The notes beneath the pieces are model-generated. The model was not told where the DNA came from and made no database searches. It saw only the letters and a list, made by a program, of their open reading frames with translations. From Brevibacillus sp. (GTDB lineage Bacteria > Bacillota > Bacilli > Brevibacillales > Brevibacillaceae), in NCBI GenBank assembly GCA_029240815.1, contig JARDZO010000277.1:1-7263 (forward strand): 7,263 bases of DNA, in the 5' to 3' direction. Numbering within the stretch: position 1 is the stretch's first letter; every line of letters begins with the position of its first letter. Position numbers and translations under genes: made by a program. This document shows positions 1 through 5,051 of the stretch, piece after piece.

Positions 1-61
1 CAGCCGTCTCAGGAAGCTTAACAGTAGGTGGACGCTTAAAATCGTGTTTCGTTTTTTCCAT
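1..61 (-). CDS. 5' end of an unrecognised gene, cut by the left window edge
   Basis: An ATG at 59-61 opens a minus-strand frame that stays open to the window edge. It reads MEKTKHDFKRPPTVKLPETA (20 residues), a basic, proline-containing N-terminus. I recognise no family. A weak GAGG lies about 5-8 bases upstream. A better AAGGAG lies about 40 bases upstream but has no start codon at the right distance. The frame is also open for about 20 codons upstream of the ATG with no alternative start. Twenty residues are too few to prove coding. The call rests on sensible composition and on the absence of any other gene at this edge. Confidence 0.3.
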   Translation of the reverse strand, partial: MEKTKHDFKRPPTVKLPETA

Positions 62-381
62 TGCGCCTCGGTTGGTGTTCCTAAGATCTTCCGCTAATTT
101 CTCCTTTTTTCTCGGCCAGCTTTGGCTCTCCTACTTGCCTTTTTTCGTAGCTTTCCAAGGAGTTTTTTGGGGAAAACCCTGCATGGGACAATGCCTTTGA
201 AGAACGAAAGCTTGGTTCTACGTATTCAATCGCTGCTGTGACATGTCGAACAGACATATTTGACGACCTCGTTCTTCGCTTGATTTACCAACGCCCTTCG
301 AAGCTCAAGCGATAGAAGGAATAAGCTTTTGCTCCGTTGAACCTCGTAATACCAGGCCGCTAGAAACCAATTACAGCTCGC
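62..381. other. Intergenic stretch without a recognisable gene
   Basis: No convincing reading frame exists on either strand. Three local foldable pieces are visible. GCAT at 181-184 pairs with ATGC at 191-194. GAAGAACGA at 199-207 pairs with TCGTTCTTC at 269-277 (9 bp). Inside the latter, ATGTC at 243-247 pairs with GACAT at 253-257 around the loop GAACA. These may be the 5' part of the larger structured element to the right, or chance. I found no promoter with good -35 and -10 boxes on either strand, and no tRNA, rRNA, tmRNA, RNase P or SRP RNA signature. Confidence 0.4.
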
Positions 382-584
382 AGGAGAAGCAGGTTTCCAG
401 GCGGAGCGACTCCGGAACCCTACTTAGCGGAACAACGAATTCACGGGAACCAGAAGCGGTACCTCTGAGTTCTCTGCGGAGCGGCTACCGCTTTACCGCT
501 TCCCCGTGAATCGTTGTGGAGCGGACAGTCTAACCTTCCGCGTAGGGTGTAGGCTGGAGCGCAGATCGGAAACCTGCTTCTCCT
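382..584. ncRNA. Candidate structured RNA (or foldback element), strand unresolved
   Basis: The ends are a perfect 17-bp inverted repeat (382-398 with 568-584). Inside it lie nested complementary pairs in register: 417-423 with 542-548 (7 bp); 427-432 with 536-541 (6 bp); 433-438 with 511-516 plus 440-447 with 503-510 (14 bp around a bulged A439); 453-461 with 494-502 (9 bp). Two terminal hairpins are 402-406/410-414 and 480-484/488-492. Such nesting over 203 bases is far beyond chance. On the plus strand a transcript would run into the terminator at 646-675; on the minus strand a weak TATAAG lies upstream. Wobble pairs at the stem ends favour neither strand. I do not recognise an RNA family. 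A MITE-like foldback with 17-bp terminal repeats is the main alternative, though no target duplication is evident. Confidence 0.42.
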
Positions 585-645
585 AACCTCCGCTATGTTG
601 GTACCACCATACCTTTTAGAAAGTCCTTTTGATCTTATACGTCGA

Positions 646-675
646 AAAAACCGCTGCCCAACGGCAGCGGTTTTT
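646..675. terminator. Bidirectional intrinsic terminator
   Basis: CCGCTGCC (651-658) pairs with GGCAGCGG (663-670) around the four-base loop CAAC. The stem is extended by an A-run at 645-650 against a T-run at 671-675. A U-rich tail follows on both strands: TTTTTCTTTT on plus, TTTTTTCG on minus. On the minus strand it would end the reductase-redoxin operon. On the plus strand it would end any transcript of the structured element. It lies only about 12 bases from the point where peroxiredoxin homology stops. Confidence 0.85.
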
Positions 676-686
676 CTTTTGCATGG

Positions 687-851
687 GGTTTCCTTGTTGA
701 AATCACTTGCCAGCGGGAAGTTCACAGCGCCAATCCCGTTTTGGTCGCGAGGGGTTTTGATCCAGGCGCTGTGCGTGTGCACACTGTCGGTCGATACCCC
801 GAGCACTTCGCAATCCAGATCGCGGAATTCTTCTACGTGATCGCTAAAGGA
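687..851 (-). pseudogene. Remnant of a peroxiredoxin (AhpC/Prx) gene, middle third only
   Basis: Reading the minus strand after the redoxin stop codon gives a segment typical of the 2-Cys peroxiredoxin core: SFSDHVEEFRDL, VLGVSTDSVHTH, SAWIKTPRDQNG and FPLASDFNKET. In intact family members this follows the FVCPTE motif that carries the peroxidatic cysteine. Here that N-terminal part (about 50 residues) is absent. Homology also stops after NKET, so the C-terminal part with the resolving cysteine is gone. The frame then reads on into the terminator hairpin as meaningless sequence. There is no start codon or ribosome site at the head of the segment. It lies 12 bases beyond the redoxin stop and in the same frame, so at least two deletions seem to have occurred. 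The remnant is unlikely to be translated as a working enzyme. Its presence says the operon once encoded its own peroxidase. Confidence 0.8.
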
Positions 852-863
852 GCGGTCAATCGA

Positions 864-1112
864 TTATTGAGCGGTCTCTTCCAAAGCTGCGAGAGCCTTT
901 TTGATGCGGTTTGGATTGAAGCCCAGGATCTGCTTGTCCCCAATGAGAGTCAGCGGAACGGACATCATGCCCAAGCGGCTCAACTCTTCACCGTATGCAT
1001 CGTTTTCATCAATATTGCGCTCTTCAAAAGAGATGTTTTGTTCGGTCAGGTACGTTTTCAATTGCTTGCAGAATGCGCAGTTTGTGCTGGAGTATACAAT
1101 TGCTTGTGCCAT
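864..1112 (-). CDS. NrdH/glutaredoxin-like redoxin (CAFC active site)
   Basis: A small cytosolic thioredoxin-fold thiol-disulfide carrier of 82 residues, the normal size for the glutaredoxin/NrdH family. The redox pair is C12-A-F-C15 at the start of helix 1. The cis-proline loop is S51-V-P53, and the C-terminal G64-F-N-P-N-R-I resembles the NrdH signature (GFRPxxI) more than a glutathione-binding site. NrdH-type redoxins are reduced by thioredoxin reductase, which fits the reductase-like gene 30 bp upstream in the same operon. AAAGGAGAG at 1121-1129 supports the ATG start. Downstream, in the same frame after the TAA stop, lies a peroxiredoxin remnant, so this protein probably passed electrons to that peroxidase. 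What it serves now (another peroxiredoxin, ribonucleotide reductase, mixed disulfides) cannot be read from the sequence. A more general label of glutaredoxin family protein is equally acceptable. Confidence 0.88.
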   Translation of the reverse strand: MAQAIVYSSTNCAFCKQLKTYLTEQNISFEERNIDENDAYGEELSRLGMMSVPLTLIGDKQILGFNPNRIKKALAALEETAQ

Positions 1113-1142
1113 GAGTAGTTCTCTCCTTTTTCTGTAGAGGGA

Positions 1143-2066
1143 TTATTTGTATTGTGGAACGATTTTGGATCGTTTATTGATATATCGGTCTACAGCCATA
1201 GCCGCAATAGCTCCGTCTGCTGCAGCCACAACCGCTTGCTTGACAGGGGTCTTGCGCACTTCTCCGGCTCCGAAAACACCTGGAACCGATGACTGCATAA
1301 ACTCGTCCAAAATCATGAAGCCTTCGTCATCCAGGGGAACCTGTCCATCCAAAAAATCGGTACCTGGCTTGCTGCCGGAGAGGAAAACAAAGACGCCATC
1401 AACATCCAGCATCTCTTCATTTCCTTCCGCGGAGCGAATCCGAAGCCCTTCTACCGAATTCTTACCGACGATTTCCAATGGGCGCGTACGGAAGAAAATC
1501 TCTGTGTTTGGCAGTTCTGGTGTTTCTTCTACCCCTTGCAGATCCGCACGTGGGACCAGGAAGGTAATGCGATCGGCAAATCTCGTAAGCGCATGTGCTT
1601 CTTCTACAGCTTCCTCGGTATCTCCGATGACTGCTACGTGTTTTCCTTCATAGAAAGCACCGTCGCAAGTCGCGCATGTACTGACACCGCGACCAAGCAG
1701 CTCCTCTTCTCCCGGAAGCATGCGATTGCGTCCTTTGGAACCAGTAGCCACGACAACAGCTTTGGCTTCAAACGTACCATTCGCAGTGAAGATCGCTTTC
1801 ACGTCATCTTCCACATCTACCGCAGAAATGGTGGTCTGGATGAATTCAGCACCAAAACCCTCCGCTTGTCTGCGCATCTTATCGAGCAATTCTTTTCCCG
1901 AGAGCTCGCCTTCCACACCGGGATAGTTGGCTATTTTATGGGTCAGCGCAAGCGCACCTGTACCGGGCGCTTTGTCGATCACCAGCGTTTTCAAATTTCC
2001 CCGGGCTGTGTAGATGGCAGCGGATGCTCCTGCCGGTCCTCCGCCGATTATGATCACATCATACAT
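1143..2066 (-). CDS. Thioredoxin-reductase-like FAD oxidoreductase with degenerate NADPH site
   Basis: A flavoprotein of 307 residues, the usual length of low-molecular-weight bacterial thioredoxin reductases. The FAD-binding motif GGGPAG is at 8-13, an ATGS motif at 107-110, the redox-active C131-A-T-C134-D at the usual place, and the second FAD motif is GAGEVR at 266-271 (usually AAGDVR). The NADPH domain is unusual. Where canonical enzymes have GGGDSA, this one has GDTEEA (148-153). Where they have HRRxxxR, it has VPRADLQ (171-177), so most phosphate-binding arginines are missing. Related enzymes without these motifs (ferredoxin-dependent FFTR, and DTR) are known in Clostridia and cyanobacteria, so the electron donor may not be NADPH. 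The likely substrate is the CAFC redoxin encoded 30 bp downstream. AAAGGGGGAG 5 bases before the ATG fixes the start. Expression is probably under peroxide control, given the boxes around its promoter. It could still use NAD(P)H weakly. Confidence 0.88.
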   Translation of the reverse strand: MYDVIIIGGGPAGASAAIYTARGNLKTLVIDKAPGTGALALTHKIANYPGVEGELSGKELLDKMRRQAEGFGAEFIQTTISAVDVEDDVKAIFTANGTFEAKAVVVATGSKGRNRMLPGEEELLGRGVSTCATCDGAFYEGKHVAVIGDTEEAVEEAHALTRFADRITFLVPRADLQGVEETPELPNTEIFFRTRPLEIVGKNSVEGLRIRSAEGNEEMLDVDGVFVFLSGSKPGTDFLDGQVPLDDEGFMILDEFMQSSVPGVFGAGEVRKTPVKQAVVAAADGAIAAMAVDRYINKRSKIVPQYK

Positions 2067-2071
2067 AACGG

Positions 2072-2081
2072 CTCCCCCTTT
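2072..2081 (-). promoter_or_regulatory. Strong ribosome binding site of the reductase gene
   Basis: AAAGGGGGAG on the minus strand ends 5 bases before the ATG at 2064-2066. It supports that start and implies good translation. Confidence 0.75.
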
Positions 2082-2093
2082 CTCATTATCAGA

Positions 2094-2108
2094 TTAAAAT
2101 TATTATCA
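2094..2108. promoter_or_regulatory. PerR/Fur-type operator, promoter-proximal downstream copy
   Basis: TTAAAATTATTATCA matches the PerR consensus TTATAATnATTATAA at 12 of 14 defined positions. It matches the Fur 7-1-7 consensus equally well (12 of 14), so this copy alone does not separate the two regulators. It lies about 10-25 bases past the expected transcription start of the reductase operon, where a bound repressor would block initiation or early elongation. Confidence 0.6.
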
Positions 2109-2124
2109 TCTAGGAACATTTCTC

Positions 2125-2152
2125 ATTTTACTTGATATAAAATAAAAGTCAA
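2125..2152 (-). promoter_or_regulatory. SigA-type promoter of the reductase-redoxin operon
   Basis: On the minus strand, -35 TTGACT (2147-2152) and -10 TAAAAT (2125-2130) are separated by 16 bases. Each box matches the vegetative consensus at five of six positions, in an AT-rich region. The start should be near 2118, leaving an untranslated leader of about 50 bases that carries one operator and the ribosome site. Confidence 0.72.
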
Positions 2153-2159
2153 TATCTAT

Positions 2160-2174
2160 TTATAATGATTTTAA
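2160..2174. promoter_or_regulatory. PerR-type operator, upstream copy
   Basis: TTATAATGATTTTAA matches the PerR consensus TTATAATnATTATAA at 13 of 14 defined positions, better than it matches the Fur form (11 of 14). It lies 7 bases upstream of the -35 box. With the second box downstream of the -10, the promoter is bracketed, as in metal-dependent peroxide repression of thiol-peroxidase genes in Bacillus. Confidence 0.68.
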
Positions 2175-2303
2175 TTAACACCCTAAAAACTTTATCCATA
2201 TTCTATTCCTCACCCAAAGCGAAAAAGGACAGCCCAATAGCTATCCCCCAGTTTATCAGTTCCTACCTGTTAAACCTTGGCCCATGCGAAGCTTGCGAGC
2301 TAC
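2175..2303. other. Intergenic region after the GT2 pair
   Basis: This lies between the stop of the first GT2 gene and the reductase promoter. I looked for an intrinsic terminator on the minus strand and found none. An imperfect 9-bp hairpin at about 2251-2275 has no following T-run. GT2 transcripts may read into the redox operon or end by another mechanism. Confidence 0.4.
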
Positions 2304-3530
2304 TCATTGCGCGATCAGCAGATCGAATAGCCGAACTAAGTTTCCGTACCTGCCATAAGCATCCAAGGTATCCCGCTCGTTGATGATTCGCTGTTTTTTC
2401 TTCGTCTCTTCCAAACCAGAATGAAACAAAAGATTGCTGACCGCTTGGTTCTCCGTAATCAGGACAGGGATTTGTTGCAGCATGCAAAGAATAGCTTGCT
2501 TGAAATTGCCGAACATGCCGGGATGCCGTTCGCAAAGCAAGCTGTGTTCTTGCAAAACCTCATCCATATAGCGAAAGTCATATATTTTAAGTGAATTCAA
2601 TGATTTCAAGCATACCTCGATGACCGGGTGTTTCTGTTGAAACAGGATCAAATTCCTTTTCTCTTCCAGCCGTCTGTCTGCTGTGATCGGATGCTCCTGG
2701 TGATACCGGTTCATGGTTGAATCCACCACAAATTTGGCACCGCTCTTGTAGAGTCGATAAGCAAATTCCGTGTCTTCCAACCCCCAACCCTTAAAGTTCT
2801 CGTCATAGCCGCCAATCTTGTCGACCACCGTCTTTTGAAACGAGAGATTGGATCCAAAACAGGCTAGCCATGTCAACCTGCTTTTCTCAAATCGTCCTTC
2901 CAGTTGGTTCAAAAGGTTGTGGGAATATTGCTCCAGGAGCGAAAATACCTGCACACAAGACATATCCAAGATTTCTTTCTCGCTAAGCAAGGGAACAGGC
3001 TCTTTTAGATCTTTCAGAAGTGCCCGCAGATCGGTATTTTTCAAGTTTTTTTGTTGGAGCCTTTTTTGAATCCGTTTTTTGACTGCCACTCTCTCTTCGG
3101 CCATCTGGCAAATCTCGTTGATCTGGGTGGAATTTAACCCAGGGAACAAATACGGGTAAAACTTGTGTTTGTTCCTCCCGAAAACAACAGCTTGTTTGTT
3201 TGCAAGATGATGCTTGTAATGCTTTTTTACATAGTCAGGCTCCACAATCATTTCGGCGTCCAAAAGGATGATGATTTCTCCCTGGGCCATTGATAACCCC
3301 AGATTCCTCGTCTTGCTTAGGCCCAAGTTCGTTTCGTTTCGATTGTATCGGAAGGGATAGCGCGGACGGAAATGTTGTAAAACCGGCGTTTCATCTGTTG
3401 ACGCATCATCGATGAAAATGACTTCCATTTTGGATAGCGGGAACTTCTGCCTTTCCAACACTTGAAGGGTGAGAAGATTAAACGGGTAACGGTTATAAGA
3501 CGGTATGATGATACTGACGTCAATCTTCAA
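2304..3530 (-). CDS. GT2 glycosyltransferase A with galactosyltransferase-type acceptor motif
   Basis: A cytosolic sugar-nucleotide-dependent glycosyltransferase of 408 residues with no signal peptide or membrane span. The GT-A Rossmann half begins at once (VSIIIPSYNR, 5-14), then the nucleotide-contacting DDASTDE (41-47), LGLSKTRN (69-76) and the metal-binding DAE (91-93, in DxD position). After a lysine-rich helical stretch (about 120-215) comes GGYDENFKGWGLED (240-253), the C-terminal galactosyltransferase-type (Glyco_transf_7C-like) acceptor and catalytic region, then HQEHP (277-281). Residues about 285-408 form a helical module shared with the other two GT2 genes here. The start is TTG (3528-3530), fixed by GGAGGTT at 3536-3542. 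The nearby ATG frame stops within six codons. It lies 48 bp downstream of GT2 B and is probably cotranscribed. Donor and acceptor are unknown. GT2 A is the most diverged of the three and ends LLIAQ rather than LLVRL. Confidence 0.88.
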   Translation of the reverse strand: MKIDVSIIIPSYNRYPFNLLTLQVLERQKFPLSKMEVIFIDDASTDETPVLQHFRPRYPFRYNRNETNLGLSKTRNLGLSMAQGEIIILLDAEMIVEPDYVKKHYKHHLANKQAVVFGRNKHKFYPYLFPGLNSTQINEICQMAEERVAVKKRIQKRLQQKNLKNTDLRALLKDLKEPVPLLSEKEILDMSCVQVFSLLEQYSHNLLNQLEGRFEKSRLTWLACFGSNLSFQKTVVDKIGGYDENFKGWGLEDTEFAYRLYKSGAKFVVDSTMNRYHQEHPITADRRLEEKRNLILFQQKHPVIEVCLKSLNSLKIYDFRYMDEVLQEHSLLCERHPGMFGNFKQAILCMLQQIPVLITENQAVSNLLFHSGLEETKKKQRIINERDTLDAYGRYGNLVRLFDLLIAQ

Positions 3531-3578
3531 CGCTCAACCTCCATTCCGAAAATAACACATACCGCATTTTCCATACTT

Positions 3579-4793
3579 CTACAGACGGACTAGCAGATCC
3601 AATAATCTTGTCACATGGGTAAACCCATTTGCTTCCAAAGCGTTGCGTTCGAGGAATAATCTGCTTTTCCACTCCTCATCGCTTCCAAACCCTGAGACTT
3701 TCAACAGGTCCGCAACCGGTTTGCCTTCCGCTATCAGCAGAGGAATTTGTTTCAATAAGACAAGCAGCGCATCGGTAAGCGTGTCGAAGGCGGCTGGATG
3801 TCTTTGGGTAATGACCTGGTGCTCCCTCAGGACTTTATCCATGAATCGGTAATCCCAATTGTCCATGCGTGTAAGCGAAAGAAGACAGATATCGAGGTAT
3901 GGATGTTTCTGTTGAAAGCGGATGAGGTTCTGGTTTCCTTCCATTGATCTGCTGCTGCCAATAGGATGTTCTTGGTGGTACGCGGTTATCTTTGGATCAT
4001 ACGCAAACTTCACTCCCGCTTTGTACAGCCGGAAGCCATATTCAAAATCCTCCAATCCATGTCCGTTAAAGTCTTCGTCGAACCCTCCAACAGCCACGAC
4101 CCGCTCCTTCTTTACAGAATGAAAACCGTTGCAAACGATCCACGGGAGGTGAAAGTCATCACGAAGAAGGTTGATCAAATTTTGATAGTAATTCATCGGC
4201 GAGGAGAAAAGCTTGACGTCCGAAAAAGAACGAAAATCTTTTGGAAACAGCAGTTGTACCGGTCGTTTTAGCCCTTTCATCAAACTTGGCAGCTTTTCAT
4301 GCTCGAATTTTTCCGGACGGATCCCTTTTTTGACGCGATTCCGGACCTTCGATGATTCTTTGGAGATCCACTCGACTGCTTTTAGTTGGTCTGGAGTGAA
4401 TTCAGAATACAGAAAAGAAAAGAGTTTACGGAGGTTTTGCCCTGTGATAACCACCGGTTCATCCGTGAGCTGCTTTTGATAATGGCATTGTACAAAATGG
4501 CGGTCCACTATAATCTCGGCATCCAAAAAAATAAGGATCTTCCCTTTGGCCACCTGGATTCCCTTATTTCTTGTTTTCGAGCGACCTTCATTTCGAGTGT
4601 TTCTGATGTATTGATAGGAATACGGCGGATGGTAGTTTTTCAGCAAATGAGTATCGTCAGTCGATGCATCGTCTATCAGGATGACTTCCATTTTTGAAGG
4701 CGCGAATGTTTGATATTCAAGGGAATGCAGGGTGAGCAAGTTTAGTGGATAGCGGTTATAAGAGGGCAGGATGATGCTGACTTCGATGCTCAA
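3579..4793 (-). CDS. GT2 glycosyltransferase B, paralogue of its neighbours, TTG start
   Basis: A 404-residue paralogue of GT2 A with the same domain order: IILPSYNR near residue 6, DDASTDD at 41-47, DAE at 91-93, GGFDEDFNGHGLED at 236-249, HQEHP at 273-277, then the shared C-terminal helical module ending TRLLDLLVRL. The longest frame starts at GTG 4805, but that codon overlaps the Shine-Dalgarno sequence. TTG at 4791-4793 has AAAGGTGG 8 bases upstream. It also gives MSIEVSII, which aligns residue for residue with MKIDVSII of GT2 A, so I chose it. The catalytic residues look intact. It is the first gene of a GT2 pair transcribed leftward. A helix-rich charged stretch follows the DAE motif, as in its paralogues. 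The acceptor-side His-Gly (HGLED) is shared with GT2 C, whereas GT2 A has WGLED, hinting at a different acceptor or donor. Confidence 0.88.
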   Translation of the reverse strand: MSIEVSIILPSYNRYPLNLLTLHSLEYQTFAPSKMEVILIDDASTDDTHLLKNYHPPYSYQYIRNTRNEGRSKTRNKGIQVAKGKILIFLDAEIIVDRHFVQCHYQKQLTDEPVVITGQNLRKLFSFLYSEFTPDQLKAVEWISKESSKVRNRVKKGIRPEKFEHEKLPSLMKGLKRPVQLLFPKDFRSFSDVKLFSSPMNYYQNLINLLRDDFHLPWIVCNGFHSVKKERVVAVGGFDEDFNGHGLEDFEYGFRLYKAGVKFAYDPKITAYHQEHPIGSSRSMEGNQNLIRFQQKHPYLDICLLSLTRMDNWDYRFMDKVLREHQVITQRHPAAFDTLTDALLVLLKQIPLLIAEGKPVADLLKVSGFGSDEEWKSRLFLERNALEANGFTHVTRLLDLLVRL

Positions 4794-4801
4794 TACGTTT
4801 T

Positions 4802-4809
4802 CCACCTTT
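4802..4809 (-). promoter_or_regulatory. Ribosome binding site that decides the TTG start of GT2 B
   Basis: AAAGGTGG on the minus strand lies 8 bases before TTG 4791-4793. It overlaps the in-frame GTG at 4803-4805, ruling that codon out as the likely start. Confidence 0.65.
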
Positions 4810-5051
4810 TAACCATAGTGAGTTGAGAAAACCACATTCATTACCTAGTTTTCTCCGGTCATTTGCGAACATTTGCTTTATTCATATGAATAGAAACGAT
4901 CCTGCGAAACTGGCAGCAGCGGAATGGGACAAATCTATCCGTAGAATTGTCCGTTGCGTATGCGCTTCGCACGGAATATCCTGCATTATGTGCGTAAAGG
5001 ATCGCTTCCTTAGAGTGATCGATGCATTCTTCAAATAAGTGAGGTGCGAGA
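4810..5051. other. Divergent intergenic region between GT2 B and GT4
   Basis: It must hold promoters for both directions, but no strong -35/-10 pair stands out. A weak plus-strand pair is TTGCGT-17-TATCCT near 4954-4982. A perfect 14-base palindrome, TATTCATATGAATA, lies at 4879-4892 and could be a regulator site. A 50-codon frame (4886-5038) exists but lacks a ribosome site. The GT4 gene has GAGGTG at 5041-5046. Confidence 0.35.

Noticed and set aside
382..584. Known RNAs: tmRNA, RNase P RNA, SRP RNA, 6S, T-box, group II intron domain V
   Set aside because: The signature sequences of these RNAs that I know were looked for on both strands and not found. The rod shape resembles 6S superficially, but I could not match its features.
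441..806. Minus-strand frame of 121 codons
   Set aside because: Only its first 40 or so codons (687-806) are peroxiredoxin-like. The rest reads through the terminator hairpin and the foldable element and is not protein-like, so it is annotated as a pseudogene remnant instead.
1536..2135. Long plus-strand frame opposite the reductase gene
   Set aside because: It is the shadow of a well-conserved flavoprotein on the other strand, with no ribosome site and no protein-like motif.
4823..5038. Plus-strand frame (50-71 codons) just upstream of GT4, with four clustered cysteines
   Set aside because: Neither possible ATG has a ribosome site, no family is recognised, and the frame overlaps the region where divergent promoters must lie.
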